Positions 1 to 10,959 of a stretch of DNA of 64,000 nt are shown here, in pieces. The translations under genes were made by a program, and so were the position numbers. Where the stretch lies: the NCBI GenBank assembly GCA_039583875.1, contig CM077151.1, forward strand, positions 111,556,609 through 111,620,608, in the 5' to 3' direction. Source of the DNA: Platanthera guangdongensis. Taxonomy: Eukaryota; Streptophyta; Magnoliopsida; Asparagales; Orchidaceae. The number at the start of each line of letters is the position of its first letter. Positions within the stretch are counted from its first letter, which is position 1. A model generated the notes under the pieces. It made no database searches and was not told where the DNA came from. It saw nothing but the letters and a program-made list of their open reading frames with translations.

Positions 1-421
1 GAAAATACTTCATCTGCCGGTCTCCATGCCCGACCACCACTCTTTCGGCCAACGACCCTGCTCGCCTTGCTTCTCCACCCGGCACGGCCGTCGCCGCATC
101 CGATGTAGCACGGGTTGCTACCTAAGCTGTCGCTGCAGCTTGGGCTGCCACCATTGCTTCTACAAGCATGCGACAGAAGTCGGCTTAGTTTACACCCATG
201 TCCAAAGGACCCTGAGCAGTAGCGCTGCTCGCTGAAAGCTCTGATCTTGGTCTCGACATACATGTCTCGTTGCTTGCACTCTTAAGAAAAATAAGGAAAC
301 AAGGAATTAGTCTCTTAATCACAAGACTCAAACATAAGGACACTCATGGTCCCGCGGCACTCCTATATGGATAACTTCTATACACACTGACTTTGGACGA
401 AACCTCGCTCTGATACCAAAT
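1..421 (-). mobile_element. G0: 5' leader and gag start of a Tekay-type Ty3/gypsy element
   Basis: This is internal sequence next to the primer site at 407-418, so it belongs to a minus-strand element whose body lies left of the window. A short reading frame starts at an ATG near 257 (MSRPRSELSA) and stops near 187, so any gag start here is broken. Seen: primer site, adjoining LTR, short frame. Inferred: gag identity. No other gene is visible in these 421 bases. Confidence 0.5.
407..418 (-). promoter_or_regulatory. Primer binding site, initiator-Met tRNA type
   Basis: On the minus strand this reads TGGTATCAGAGC, the classic complement to the 3' end of plant initiator tRNA-Met. It lies 3 bases from the LTR terminus at 422. 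It would prime minus-strand DNA synthesis for G0, not for G1, because it faces left. Confidence 0.85.
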
Positions 422-2856
422 TGTAACACCTCCCCAGTAATGACCGTATGATATGGGTCCAGCCGGGGCCCCACAACATACAGACGCCACAGCTTTAGCA
501 TCAAAAGATGATATGAACTACCCAATCTCAAAACTCAAGACCAAACAATAGCTGAAACAACAAACAAGACCAGAAGCTATCCACATATAAGAGTATCAAA
601 ACGGTCTTAAGGCCTTACAACAAAAGAGAGTCCAACACTCCAAAAAATAACATCAAGCATCTATGTGCATGAGCACTCCTAAACTACCTCGGCATACATG
701 CCGGAAAACAAGAGTACCAAAACTCATAATGCCACCAAAATAGAGCTAGAACGAGCTGAAACACTTCATGAGGCTTAGGCCATTTTGGACGGTGAGCTAG
801 CTCCTGCTTGCGATCCGTGCCTTGTAAAAATTGGTTGTAACGTGGGTCAGCAAAGGCTGACCTCAAACTATGTAACAAACACATCTCCTCCCGGTCGCCC
901 CTAACGGACCCCGGGTACCCCTCCAACCTGCAAGTTAGCACTTCGCATACCATATACAAAACATGTAAAGCACTATGAGAACAGGTTTGGATGTCTCAAA
1001 CAACAAACACATTTTCTATGTTTAGCATATAATAAAAAGAGGCCTACTATGCAGCATGTATACAAAACCTAGGCTTCACCCGAGGCACCTTATTGCGCAT
1101 GCATCTAGCACATCATCATAACATTTGGGTACTTCCACTTTCCCCATTGGCGTTAAGCCACAAACAAAAAGGGGCACTGCAATTCCCCTAACAGCATACA
1201 AGGCGCCACATGTAACTCTTGCCAAGTCCCCACCCTCTCATGGTCTTAGACCCGAGCTTGCCTGCAAGCTCTGAATTCTCACGTCAAGATTCTGTTTCAC
1301 ACACTGACCGATTCTAAAAACCATTGCTGGACCCCACCCGATCATGGCCTCATTGCCCGGGCTTGCCCCATGCTTGGCGTTCTCGTCAGTCACATAGAAG
1401 GGGACTAGTCTCGCCGGACACTCTCCCCACATGACTTACACATCACGGGATAGCCAGCCGACCACGGAGACAAAGTCACGCCATAACACATCACAATCTA
1501 TAATCATTCCCACACGAATCCCTCGTTTGTGCTGCAATGTCCCCACGCACCAATGGAACCATCTACCGCCATTGCGGAGCTAACATTGTCCGGTTTCGGC
1601 TACACGTACTCACTCGAGAAACGGTTGAAAACACAAACATCACAAACAGCATCTTGCCACAATGGATTTCTACAAAATCCTTAAAGCTCGTTATTCAACG
1701 ACATCAACGAGTCGGACTAACGGTCGTGACCACAGCTCCACCGACCATGCCTAATCCACTAACAGAGCGGATCTCTAATGCAAAATCATGTCGGGGACGG
1801 ACTCAATCGACCCGGAGGTTTCTCTTGAACCATGGCGACCCAACCCCTCTCATTTGAGAGATTTGGTACCCAAAAGATTGAAAGAAAAGATGCTAAACAC
1901 GCATCCTAAAACTAAGAGGAGAAGTGTCGTTACCTTACGACCCCTCTTCCTAGCCATGGAAACTGAGCCGGATGAAAACCACTGCAACGGACTTGCCTCT
2001 GCGAATCTGGACTCGGCACGCGATTTGGGACTCCAAAGCTTCTCTGGCAGCCAGATCTCTACTCCTCTTTCTTCCTTGCTCTCCCTTCTCTCTAAAACCT
2101 TAGAAAGAGAAACTTGAAGAAGAGTGAGGGTGTCAAACCATTTTCCAGGACATAACATAGCCAGGACAGCCCTGAACCATTAGATCCTAAAATAAGGAAT
2201 CGAACGACCACGATTAACACTTAAAACCAAAACTCCTGGGCCAAACACGACTTAAGACACGCCCGTGTCGAAGGCTGTGTGACTCAATTGACGTCAAAAC
2301 CATCGGACCCAGAATAGGACACGGGCTCTGAACATGCCCGTGTCACAGTTGACAAGCCCGTGTCACCCAGTACACGCTCGTGTGCCTGCGCGTATTCCTC
2401 CATCGACACAAGACCTACAGAACCCGAGGAGAAAACGGTACTCAACATGCCCGTGGTCACATTTGACATGCCCGCGTCATACACGAACACGCCTGGGCTC
2501 CAGGCCATGTTTATCCCCTCATACGGCCCGGCTAACAACCCGAACAGGACACGGCCTGGGACATGCCCGTGTCTCAGGCCGTGTTCGTCCTCTCGACGCT
2601 CGTCGAGCCCATTTTCGTCGATCATTGCGAAAATCGTCGAACCCGAACACGACACGACCATGGACACGCCCACGTCCAATATCGTGTTCATTTCTCGACA
2701 CTTCGTCGAGCTCAGTTTGTCTTCTACCGAGTTCTTAATCGAACCCGAGCACCACACGGCCATGGACACGCCCTGTCCTAGGCCATGTGACCCTTGCCAA
2801 GACCCAAACATGGCTCTGAACGCTGTCCGTTCTTCTTCAAATTTTGGGGCGTTACA
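422..2856 (-). repeat. LTR shared by G0 (as 5' LTR) and G1 (as 3' LTR)
   Basis: About 2.4 kb, bounded by inverted termini (TGTAAC at the left end, GTTACA at the right end). A primer site abuts its left end and a polypurine tract abuts its right end, so one LTR serves two head-to-tail elements. This layout is expected from recombination between LTRs. A second copy (48,882-51,029) begins only at the equivalent of 713. The frames inside have no recognisable product. Confidence 0.8.
2250..2830. repeat. Cluster of CACGCCCGTGT-like palindromic motifs in the G1 LTR
   Basis: More than ten variants of the self-complementary motif CACGCCCGTG/CACGGGCGTG recur at irregular spacing, for example near 2,258, 2,335, 2,354, 2,450, 2,565 and 2,770. 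They occupy the terminal 600 bases of the LTR, which is U3 in minus-strand orientation. A near-identical motif fills U3 of the unrelated Athila A1 LTR (13,898-14,277). Confidence 0.7.
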
Positions 2857-2857
2857 A

Positions 2858-2871
2858 CTCTCTCTCCCCTT
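2858..2871 (-). promoter_or_regulatory. Polypurine tract of G1
   Basis: On the minus strand this is a purine run (AAGGGGAGAGAGAG) one base from the LTR terminus TGTAACGCCCC. It would prime plus-strand synthesis for G1. Confidence 0.75.
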
Positions 2872-2879
2872 AAAGAATT

Positions 2880-4320
2880 TCGTCCCGAAATTACAGAAAG
2901 TAAAAGGTACACACAATGTAAATCATACCTGAATGGAAAAAACTCTGGATATGCTTCCAGTATTGTTTGTTCTCGCTCCCAAGTGAGCTCCATCACGACC
3001 GCAATTCCAGAATTTCTGAATCCTCTATAGCAACTGGACGAACTCTCATCCTCAAGTCCTCTTCTATCGGCACCGTTGATGATTCGATCACCACACTACT
3101 CTCTACTAAGGCTTTGCTCAAGACGGAGACATGGAAGACGTCGTGTAATACACTCAGCTCTGCGGACAACGCCAACCTGTACGCTGCTTCTCCCAACCGT
3201 TATATAACTTTGAAAGGCCCCAAAACCTTGGACTCAACTTCTTGAGTCGGCGAATGCGCGAAATGCATTTGAACATCTTAATCTTTAGATAGACCCAGTC
3301 GCCTACCGCGAACTCCAGCTTCCTGTGGCGAGCATTAAGATATTTTGCATGCCGATCTCGTGCCACCTTCATGCGCCCTTGAATGGTTTGCACCAGCTCA
3401 CATGCATCAGCTACAACTTCTTTTCCCCAAAGTTTGGTGTCTCCCACTTCTGTCCAGGACATTGGTGTTCGACACCGCCTCCCATACAAAGCTTCGTATG
3501 ACGCCATCTTGATACTTTCTTGGTAACTGTTGTTATAGGAGAACTCCACCATGAAGAGGTGATCCTCCCACTTCTTGCCGAAGTCCAGAAAACACATCCT
3601 CAGCATATCCTCCATAGTACAGTTTGTCCTTTCGGTTTGCCCGTCAGTTTGAGGATGGAAAGCCGTGCTGAATTTTAGCTTCGTGCCCAGACTTTTCTGA
3701 ACTAACCTCCAGTCCTTGGACTTGAAACGTCCATCGCGATCACTAACTATACTCTTAGGAATCCCAAGTAGTCGCACAATGTTGCGAACATACAAATCTA
3801 CCAGCTTCTCTATGCTGTCCTCCTTCCGATTTGGGAAGAAGTGAGCCACGTTGGTTAAGCGATCCACAATCACACAAATCGCATTGTTACCCTGCTGCGA
3901 TCTAGGTAACCCATGCACAAAGTCCATGGAGATGTCATCGAATTTCCACTCAGGTATTGGAAGAGGCTTCAGGAACCTGCCCAGCTTCTGACACTCGGCC
4001 TTCACCAAGGTACAAGTTTGGCATCGATTCACGTACAAAGCTACGTCCCACTTCAGTCCAGGCCACCAAAAGGATTTCTTCATATCCAGATACATCTTTA
4101 TTGCCGGGTGAATGGAGTATTTGTGAAGTGAGCCTCAAAAATCAACTCCTCATGGAGCTTGCCGAACTGCGGTACACAAATCCTTCCGCCCTTCCTCAGG
4201 ATCCCATCAATCAACTCCCAGTCACTGCTCTTGCCCTTTTGAGCTTCACAACATAAGGCTGAAACTCCACATCCAAACGAGTCGCTTCCTGAATACGATC
4301 AGACAAGTTGTTCTGCATTT
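2880..4320 (-). pseudogene. G1 integrase with chromodomain-like tail (Ty3/gypsy, Tekay type)
   Basis: The open part (3,154-4,095) carries the second half of an HHCC zinc motif (CQTC), then the catalytic D, D and E in the contexts SMDFVHGLP, VSDRDGRF and DGQTERTN. Downstream frames hold the post-core segment (VFHVSVLSKAL near 3,140) and a chromodomain-like piece (LTWEREQTILEAYPEFF near 2,950), which in this family tethers integration to histone-marked chromatin. Frameshifts separate the N-terminal zinc region, core and tail. The 942-base core is open in both duplicate copies with only a few amino-acid differences. The element cannot make a full polyprotein. Family assignment is from motifs. 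Confidence 0.85.
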
Positions 4321-4343
4321 CAATCTAGTGCAACCGAGCCACG

Positions 4344-5690
4344 CTAGACTCGTCCACTTGTTATGCACTCCAAGCTGAGGGACTCCCAGTCCAACACCAA
4401 CCGCTCATCATGAGCTTCGATCCAATTCCCTTGCCCCGAGTATTTTCTACTCAAGGCATCTGCCACCACATTGTCTTTGCCTGGCGTATACTGAATCACC
4501 ACCTCGTTGTCTCCATGGAACTCGACCCACCTATGCTGCCGCATATTCAGGTCCTTCTGATGTAGGAGATACTTCAGGCTTTTAAGATCCGTAAAGATCT
4601 CCACCTTCGCACCTTAAACATTGTGCCGCCACAATTTCAACGCGAAAATTACCACCGCCAACTCCAAGTCATGGACGGGGTAATTCCTCTCGTGAGGCGT
4701 CAACTTCCTAGACCCATAGGCTATCACACTACCATGTTGCACCAATACGCAACCCAAATAGCTTCCCGATGCGTCACTGAAAATTTGAAATCCTTTGGTC
4801 CCTTTCGGTAGAGTTAGGATTGGAGCCGTCATCAGCCTTTCCTTCAGTGTCTTAAATGCCTGACTGCACTCCTAAGTCCACAAAAACTTTTGATCCTTAC
4901 GAGTTACTGATGTGAGGGGTAGAGCTATCTGCGAAACGTTTTCTACGAATCTTCTATAGTACCTGGCTAGTCCAAGAAAACATCGAACTTCCGCTATGGT
5001 TCTCAAGATCGTCCAATCTCTGATGGCTTCCACTTTTGTTGGATCTACCGCCACCCCATCCCCACTAATCACATGGCCCAAAAATGCCACCTTCTCTAGC
5101 CAGAACTCACACTTTGAGAACTTTCCATAAAGCTGGTTCTCTCTCAACACTTGCACGACTACTCTCAAGTGAGTCTCATGCTCCACTTCTGATTTGGAGT
5201 ACACAGAATGTCATCAATAAGGACAACTACAAAAGAGTCCAAGTATTTTCGAAATACTCGATTCATCAAATCCATGAATACAGATGGTGCGTTGGTCAGC
5301 CCGAACGACATCACCAAGAACTCAAAGTGACCATACCTCATACCAAATACTGTCTTGGGTATGTCCTCGTCTCGAATTCGTAACTGATAGTATCCTGACT
5401 TCAAGTCCAACTTTGTATACACCACCGACCCTACCAGCTGGTCAAACAGGTCGTATATATGATGAATCATATACTTATTCTTGACAGTCAATTTATTCAA
5501 CTCTCGGTAGTCTATGCACAACCGCATACTACAATCTTTCATCTTCACGAACAACACAGGTACGCTCCACGGTGAAGAACTGGGTCTGATATATCCCTGC
5601 TCCAACAGTTCCTGCAACTGTACCTTCAGTTCGGCCAACTCATTTGGTGCCATCCTAAACGAGGACGTGACACCAGCCTAGCCTCTGAGA
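4344..5690 (-). pseudogene. G1 reverse transcriptase-RNase H remnant
   Basis: The reverse transcriptase starts with [10 protein letters not shown] (5,653) and runs through [20 protein letters not shown] and the catalytic VLIDDIL. The frame breaks there near 5,205 and resumes in a neighbouring frame ([16 protein letters not shown]). A TAG lies near 4,874. RNase H follows ([32 protein letters not shown]) with a TAA near 4,615. Protease and gag, expected to the right, are absent: coding sequence stops against the 5S-like fragment at 5,698. The RT frameshift and the stops recur in the second copy, so they predate the duplication. Confidence 0.85.
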
Positions 5691-5697
5691 AGTGAAG

Positions 5698-5770
5698 GAA
5701 CTCCATTGTTAAGCGTGCTTGGGAGAGAGTATTACTGGGATGGGTGACCTCTTGGGAAGTCCCCGTACGA
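5698..5770 (+). pseudogene. 5S rRNA-like fragment (3' half), possible Cassandra-type TRIM remnant
   Basis: The stretch from GAACTCC through GTTAAGCGTGCTTGGG, GGGATGGGTGACCTC and GGGAAGTCC matches, from memory, the plant 5S rRNA 3' half, including the internal promoter C box, with scattered substitutions. The 5' half is missing, so this is not a working 5S gene. Cassandra TRIM elements are known to carry 5S sequence in their LTRs; that origin is inferred only. It sits exactly where G1 coding ends and about 55 bases before A2's LTR. Confidence 0.75.
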
Positions 5771-6543
5771 CACAGCTTAACTGTTGAGTTCGCTCATCAA
5801 AGGGAGGTTGTGGCCTGGTGTGTTGATTGCTATCAACCCGAAAAGGCACTTATACCTATCGAATTGTAGTACCAAGGTCGTATTTAAACTCGGGGCTATC
5901 AAGTACTGCTAATCACGCTTCTACTATTATCCTACCGAAAGATTGTTGGGTTTTGAGAATTTTTTAAATTAAACTGAAACGAAATTAAAACGAATCTATG
6001 GATTAAAAGATAGCACTTGATCTATGATTCACCATGAAAAGAGATAAGAGAAATAAAAATATAATTTTATAATTGCGAATTAAACTCGACCGTGACGAAT
6101 CCGAAAATAAGACAAAATCTCTCTAGAGCATTAACTCTCCTAACTTATAGACGCTTTAATCGAAATCTCTTTACAAATCAAAGAGGCCTAAAGTTGCATT
6201 ATCGAGGCGATCCACACTACTGGATTTGACTCCAATCCGGAGGATTTACGTCGTCTTATCTCTAGGATTGCGTGCAACTCTTTCTTCTTTGAGTGATCTT
6301 TCAAATCAACGAGTCTCTCGACTACTATGAAATGAGATCAAAGGCCTACTACCGTATACCGTAAATATGGAGTCGACTCAAAATAAATCAAAGAGGTATC
6401 GAGCGAAATTTAGCAAAAATAAAATTACGAAGTAAAAAAGAATTCTCATCTCAAATCATGGATCCTCATGATCAAATGGTAAAAAAAGATTAGCTACGCA
6501 TATTGGAAAAGGAAATAACAATATAAAGAGAAGAAAATTTCAT

Positions 6544-6549
6544 TTTTAT
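6544..6549 (-). terminator. Possible poly-A signal in the A2 LTR
   Basis: TTTATT on the plus strand is AATAAA on the transcribed strand, about 175 bases downstream of the LTR TATA box, a plausible R-region position. Weak on sequence alone. Confidence 0.35.
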
Positions 6550-6720
6550 TGATACTAAATGAAAGAGTACACAATGCTAAAACAAAACGATACTATATTA
6601 CTTAAACGAAACAATATTGCAAGAAGGTAAACTAAGAAATAAAATTACAACAAAAGCTCTCTTGACTTGTACTCTCCACTTGCTCTCTCCAAAATCTAAC
6701 CTCAAAGCATGAGACCATGG

Positions 6721-6731
6721 TGCCTTTTATA
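6721..6731 (-). promoter_or_regulatory. TATA box of the A2 LTR promoter
   Basis: Minus strand reads TATAAAAGGCA inside the LTR, with AATAAA about 175 bases downstream. This is the best core promoter candidate for A2. Confidence 0.6.
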
Positions 6732-6775
6732 GATGAGGAGGGAAGATTCTAGATGGGAATAAAATGAAATGGCAA

Positions 6776-6791
6776 GGGGGGGGGGGGGGGG
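6776..6791 (+). repeat. G16 homopolymer
   Basis: Sixteen consecutive G upstream of the A2 LTR TATA box in transcription sense. The second copy has 14 (54,951-54,964). Could form a G-quadruplex; the length difference may be slippage or sequencing error. Confidence 0.9.
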
Positions 6792-7673
6792 TGGCCGCCA
6801 TGTAGGGTGGAGAAGGTGCATGAATATCATTTAATGGGGGAGAGAGAAAAGCCAAATGTATGCACTTTCTTTTGGGAAAATAAAAAGGAACAAAAATAAT
6901 TATAAAAAGGGGAATGGATGAGTTTAAATGACAATGAGAGAGAGGGAAAAAGGGATGAATGAGAAATATGAAAGGAGAGAAAATAATAAAGGGGAAAGAG
7001 AGGGGAGGGGTCGGCCATCAAGGAGGAAAATGCATGAATGGGAAGGTACATGCATGGAATTAAGTGAGGTGGAGAGCATGAGGTGGCCGGCCATGCCATG
7101 GATAAGTGGGATATTTTTTATGGGCTTGGGTTCACCATCAGGAGGGGCTCGGCTTGCTTCATGTGGGCTTCAAGGGAAGGGGCGGGCTGCTCCAAACTTC
7201 AAGGCTGCATGTAGGCTCATGCTGGACATGGTGGGCTGCTAGGTGGGAGGCCGGGCTACACCATGGAGGGCTGCATGTGGGCTGTCTTCAAGTGGAGGCT
7301 CGAGTTTAACTTGAAGTGGGCTGCATCATGTAGCATGTACCTACAAGAAAATAAAGCATATAACATTAGATATATAACAAAACATAACACAAATAAGTAA
7401 CAAAACATTAGTTATTAAAACTAAAAAACTAAACTAACATAACAAACATAACATAACATAATAATAGTTATATTCATAACAAAACACAAGTACACATAGA
7501 ACATAAAATTAAACATGAAAATGCATAAAACACATAATTAAACTAGGAATTAATATATTATAAAAAAAGACATTAAAACATGAAATAAAACATAACAAGC
7601 ATAAAATATAAATAAACTTAGACATTTTGCATACTAAACTACCCCCAAAAATGATGACTAAAAGTAGTCATCA

Positions 7674-9620
7674 AATTCCCGCAAGCTAGAGTATTTGCTT
7701 GCCCTCAAGCAAATGAAAATGAAAACTAGGAGAGAAATAAAAGTAAACAAGCAATTTAGATTTCATAGATTTAAAAAAACCAAAACATGAAAAATTAAAC
7801 TATCCTAATTACTATGTTATCAACTAGTGGGGTGAGAAGTGCACAATAGAAAACTTGAAAATGGAGATCTAAAAATATTATTAGAACATAAAGAAGAATT
7901 ACATATTTCTAAATCTCTAAAACATGACATCCAAAATTAATGAAAATAAGAAAAACAAAAGTAGAGATTCTAAATAAACGGTGAATTGAACGAACTACTA
8001 GGTTGCTAAATAACAATTATCCCTAAATCACCTCAAGATAACCTCCAAAAAATCCATCAATGATGGTGGCCATAGGCTTGTCCGTTCACACTCTCTCCAC
8101 TATGCAGGTTCACGTTCTAAAGATCAAAAGGGCTTTTATAGGCGTAAAGACTTGGCTTAGGTAAATGATTAGGAATTGGAAATCAAAGATTAAAATCGGC
8201 GTTTAAATCACACTAAACCAAGGGTGAGCTTAAAATAAAAAAAAAAAATGATAAAAATGAGAAATGACAAGTACGTCATTTCCCCAGTTCAAACTACAAA
8301 ATAAGGCCATGAAGATTTTCTTTTCACAATTTGGGCACAAATAAACTTTTTCTCTCTTTTTTTTTTGATTTGATAACATTTTGATAATAACTTTTTTTTT
8401 TAATAAAAGAGCCCCTCATGCAAACTAATAATTTTCGTTTTCATTTTCAAAGATAATAACCCTTCTCAAACAAAACATTTAAGCTCAAAGTTTAGTGTTA
8501 AAAAGGAAGGCATTTTGGCTTTGGCGAAATAATGAATTGAAAGGTGGAGCTAAAAACAAAGAAACATGGAAAAAGACCCAAAAATTGTTTTGCAACGGTG
8601 AAATTTTTGGTGGGCAAGAAAGGTTCAAACGAGTCAAAGGGTGGCCTAAATCATTTCTAAAGTACGTAAAAATGACGCAAATGTTTCGAGAGTAGCTAGG
8701 GACAAGTTCTAGACACCAAGAAAGTATTACCCCACAAATTAAAAAAGAGATAACATTACCTAGCAACCATTCATACGCAACTAACCGAATAAAAAGAATA
8801 CTACAAATTGCTAATTTACAACATAAAAAACAGATGCATATATTTAAGAACAAGAAATTAGTAAAACTAAGCTATGTAAGAATGATAAATTTAGAAAACC
8901 AATTCAAGGAAATCTACATAGAACTACAAAACCGCACGGGCCTACACATCACTAGAAGAAACATAAAAATAAGGATAGAAAATAATTTTTGATTTTGATT
9001 TTCAAATAGATTTTAGCAATTTTTTGTATTTTTTTTTTGATTTTTGATTTGTTTTTGGGTTTTTGTAGTAGTTAAAGAAAAAGTAGTAGTAAAGAAGCTT
9101 AATTAAACTATTAATTTTTTTTTTTGTTTTTGTAGAAATTTAAAACATTTTTTTTTGAAAAGAAAGAAAACAGAAAACAACTAAACCCTCCCCCATGATT
9201 AGCGTTTTCATTGCCCTCAATGAAAAAAAAACGAGAAAGAGGTGGAGAGAGAGAAAAAGAGAAAGTGCAGGAAAGTAAAAACAATAGTAAAAAAAACAGG
9301 ACTTCCCCGGGGTTATGAGGCCGAATGTGGATGTCGCTCCCCTCTGCTTGCGCTTTACATCACTTGATCATTAGCAGACTTGACTTGATCCATCTTGAAA
9401 TCAGCAACGTTGGAGCGGCGATCACGAACTTGCTTGGTTGGCCTCCGGAAGGAAGAGCAAAATAAAAGCAGAAAAATAGAGTCCGTGGGCAGGTGCCCAA
9501 GATTGTTATTTATTACAACAATTTAAAGTTCGAATAATAATAATAAAAGTCTTATAATAAAACGAAATGTACAACATAAAAGAAAGTTCCATGAAAGAAA
9601 ACATTACGATATAAATAAAA
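7674..9620 (-). other. A2 non-coding 3' region between integrase and LTR
   Basis: AT-rich, with poly-A and poly-T runs. A polypurine-like tract (7,676-7,690) abuts the LTR. The sequence just inside it (TTTGCTTGAGGGCAAGC on the minus strand) parallels A1 next to its own 3' LTR. Many Athila elements have an env-like gene here; I see no frame with recognisable motifs, so I call none. Confidence 0.6.
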
Positions 9621-9621
9621 G

Positions 9622-10930
9622 TTATTCCACAGCAGGAGATACATAATCATTTGAAAAATATAACTTTAAGTGATGGCAATTTACTTTAAAATCACCGTTA
9701 TCCGGGTGCGAGAGTAGCACAGTGCCATAAGGAAAACCTGTTTGACCGTAAAAGGTCCTGACCAACGAGATTTCAATTTTTCAGGGAAGAGACATAAACG
9801 CGAATTAAAAAGAAGAACCTGATCGCCTGGTTTAAACATTTTAGGGTGGCGCAGGTTCTTATCGTGATAAAGTTTCGTGCGTTCTTTATAAAGTTTATTA
9901 TTTTCGTAAGCATACGCTCTCCATTCATCGAGTTCATTCAATTGATTTTTCCTATGCTCGCCGACTGAGTGCGGATCGAAATTAAGAAATTTTAACGCTC
10001 AATACGCTCGGTGTTCTACTTCTACCGAAGATGACATGATTTTCCATAGACCAATCGGAAAGGAGTACAACCGATGGCGGTCTTGTATGCTGTCCGATAG
10101 GCCCAAAGCGCATCGTCTAATTTTAAGGACCAATCTTTACGAGAAGTAGAAACAATTTTTCCAAAATTCTTTTTAGTTCTCGATTGACTACCTCGACCTG
10201 ACCGTTAGTTTGGTGGTGATAAATGATGGATAATTTATGTGTAACGCCATATTTAGTTAAAACCTTAGCTAGTTGGGCGTAACAAAAGTGGCTCCCCCTA
10301 TCACTAACGATCGCTCGAGGAAAGCCAAAACGAGAAAATAATTTTTTAAAGAAATTTATGACTAAGCAAGCATCATTACTTGGTAAAGCTTGGGCCGCCG
10401 CCCACCTAGAGACGTAATCTATGGCGACTAAAATGTATTTATTTCCTAAATTTGAGGGAAATGGGCCGACAAAGTCTATGCCCCACAAATCAAAAACTTC
10501 GCATTCGAGAAAATAATTTTGTTCCATTTCATTTTTATTATAGATGTTTTCAGTCCGCTGGCACCGATCGCACCCGCCCACAAAGATTTGTGCATCTTTA
10601 AATATGCGTGACCAATAGAAGCCAGCACTAAGTACTTTGTGTGCGGTGCGGTTTGCTTGAAAGTGCTCGCCAGTCAGACATTCATGAACATGTTTTAAAA
10701 TTTGTTAACCTTCTTCCCGGGAGACACATCTTCTTACCACCTGGTCCACACAAATGCGAAATAGAAATGGATCCTCCCAAAAATAATACTTCAACTCAGA
10801 AAAGAATTTCTTCTTTTGCTGAGAGGAGTATTATTTTGGGAGGACGCGGGCCACCAGATAATTGGCCAAATCGGCAAACCATGGGGTAGAAGAAGAAACG
10901 TTTAAAATTTATTCATCCGGAAAATAATCA
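9622..10930 (-). pseudogene. A2 integrase remnant (Athila)
   Basis: Frames contain CDRCQRT (end of HHCC), the three acidic positions in WGIDFVGPFP, VSDRGSHFCYAQ and [12 protein letters not shown], and the C-terminal KSRWSGPFTVKQV. Compared with the second copy, this one lacks an A near 9,735 and a T near 10,157; each lost base shifts the frame. A TGA in place of Trp in HRAYWALK (near 9,998) and a TAA in the RNase H-integrase linker occur in both copies. Probably inactive; the two homopolymer losses could be sequence error. Confidence 0.85.
10772..10844. repeat. Imperfect 73-base inverted repeat inside the A2 pol linker
   Basis: Arms of about 33 bases begin TCCTCCCAAAA and close with TTTTGGGAGGA, with AAAAGAA/TTCTTTT at the tip and roughly 90% arm match. 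It lies in sequence coding for the RNase H-integrase linker (KKKFFSELKYYFWED). The corresponding A1 sequence (about 19,915-19,985) is not palindromic. Confidence 0.8.
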
Positions 10931-10959
10931 ATAGGTAAATTTTCATCAAAAAAATCAAT

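Larger units (their letters stand above)
5824..7673 (-). repeat. A2 3' LTR (Athila lineage)
   Basis: About 1.85 kb, with termini TGATT (left) and GTCATCA (right), next to a polypurine-like tract at 7,676-7,690. Near its left end it matches, in reverse complement, the 3' end of the A1 LTR (the 'aatacgaccttg' and 'ttcgataggta' stretches), which supports Athila identity and this boundary. Contains a TATA box, a poly-A signal and a 16-G run. No coding sequence. Confidence 0.7.

Noticed and set aside
1537..2158. Host gene candidates of 102-109 codons
   Set aside because: They lie within the G1 LTR, overlap on both strands, and have no domains.
2334..2932. Plus-strand frames of 134-190 codons in the G1 LTR
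   Set aside because: They overlap the palindromic motif cluster and are broken differently in the second copy.
5698..5770. Functional 5S rRNA gene
   Set aside because: Only the 3' half is present, with substitutions and no 5' half or T-run terminator.
8485..8853. 122-codon minus-strand frame with hydrophobic stretches, possible env-like gene
   Set aside because: It lies in AT-rich non-coding Athila sequence; the second copy reads only 89 codons of it, and hydrophobicity follows from T-rich codons.
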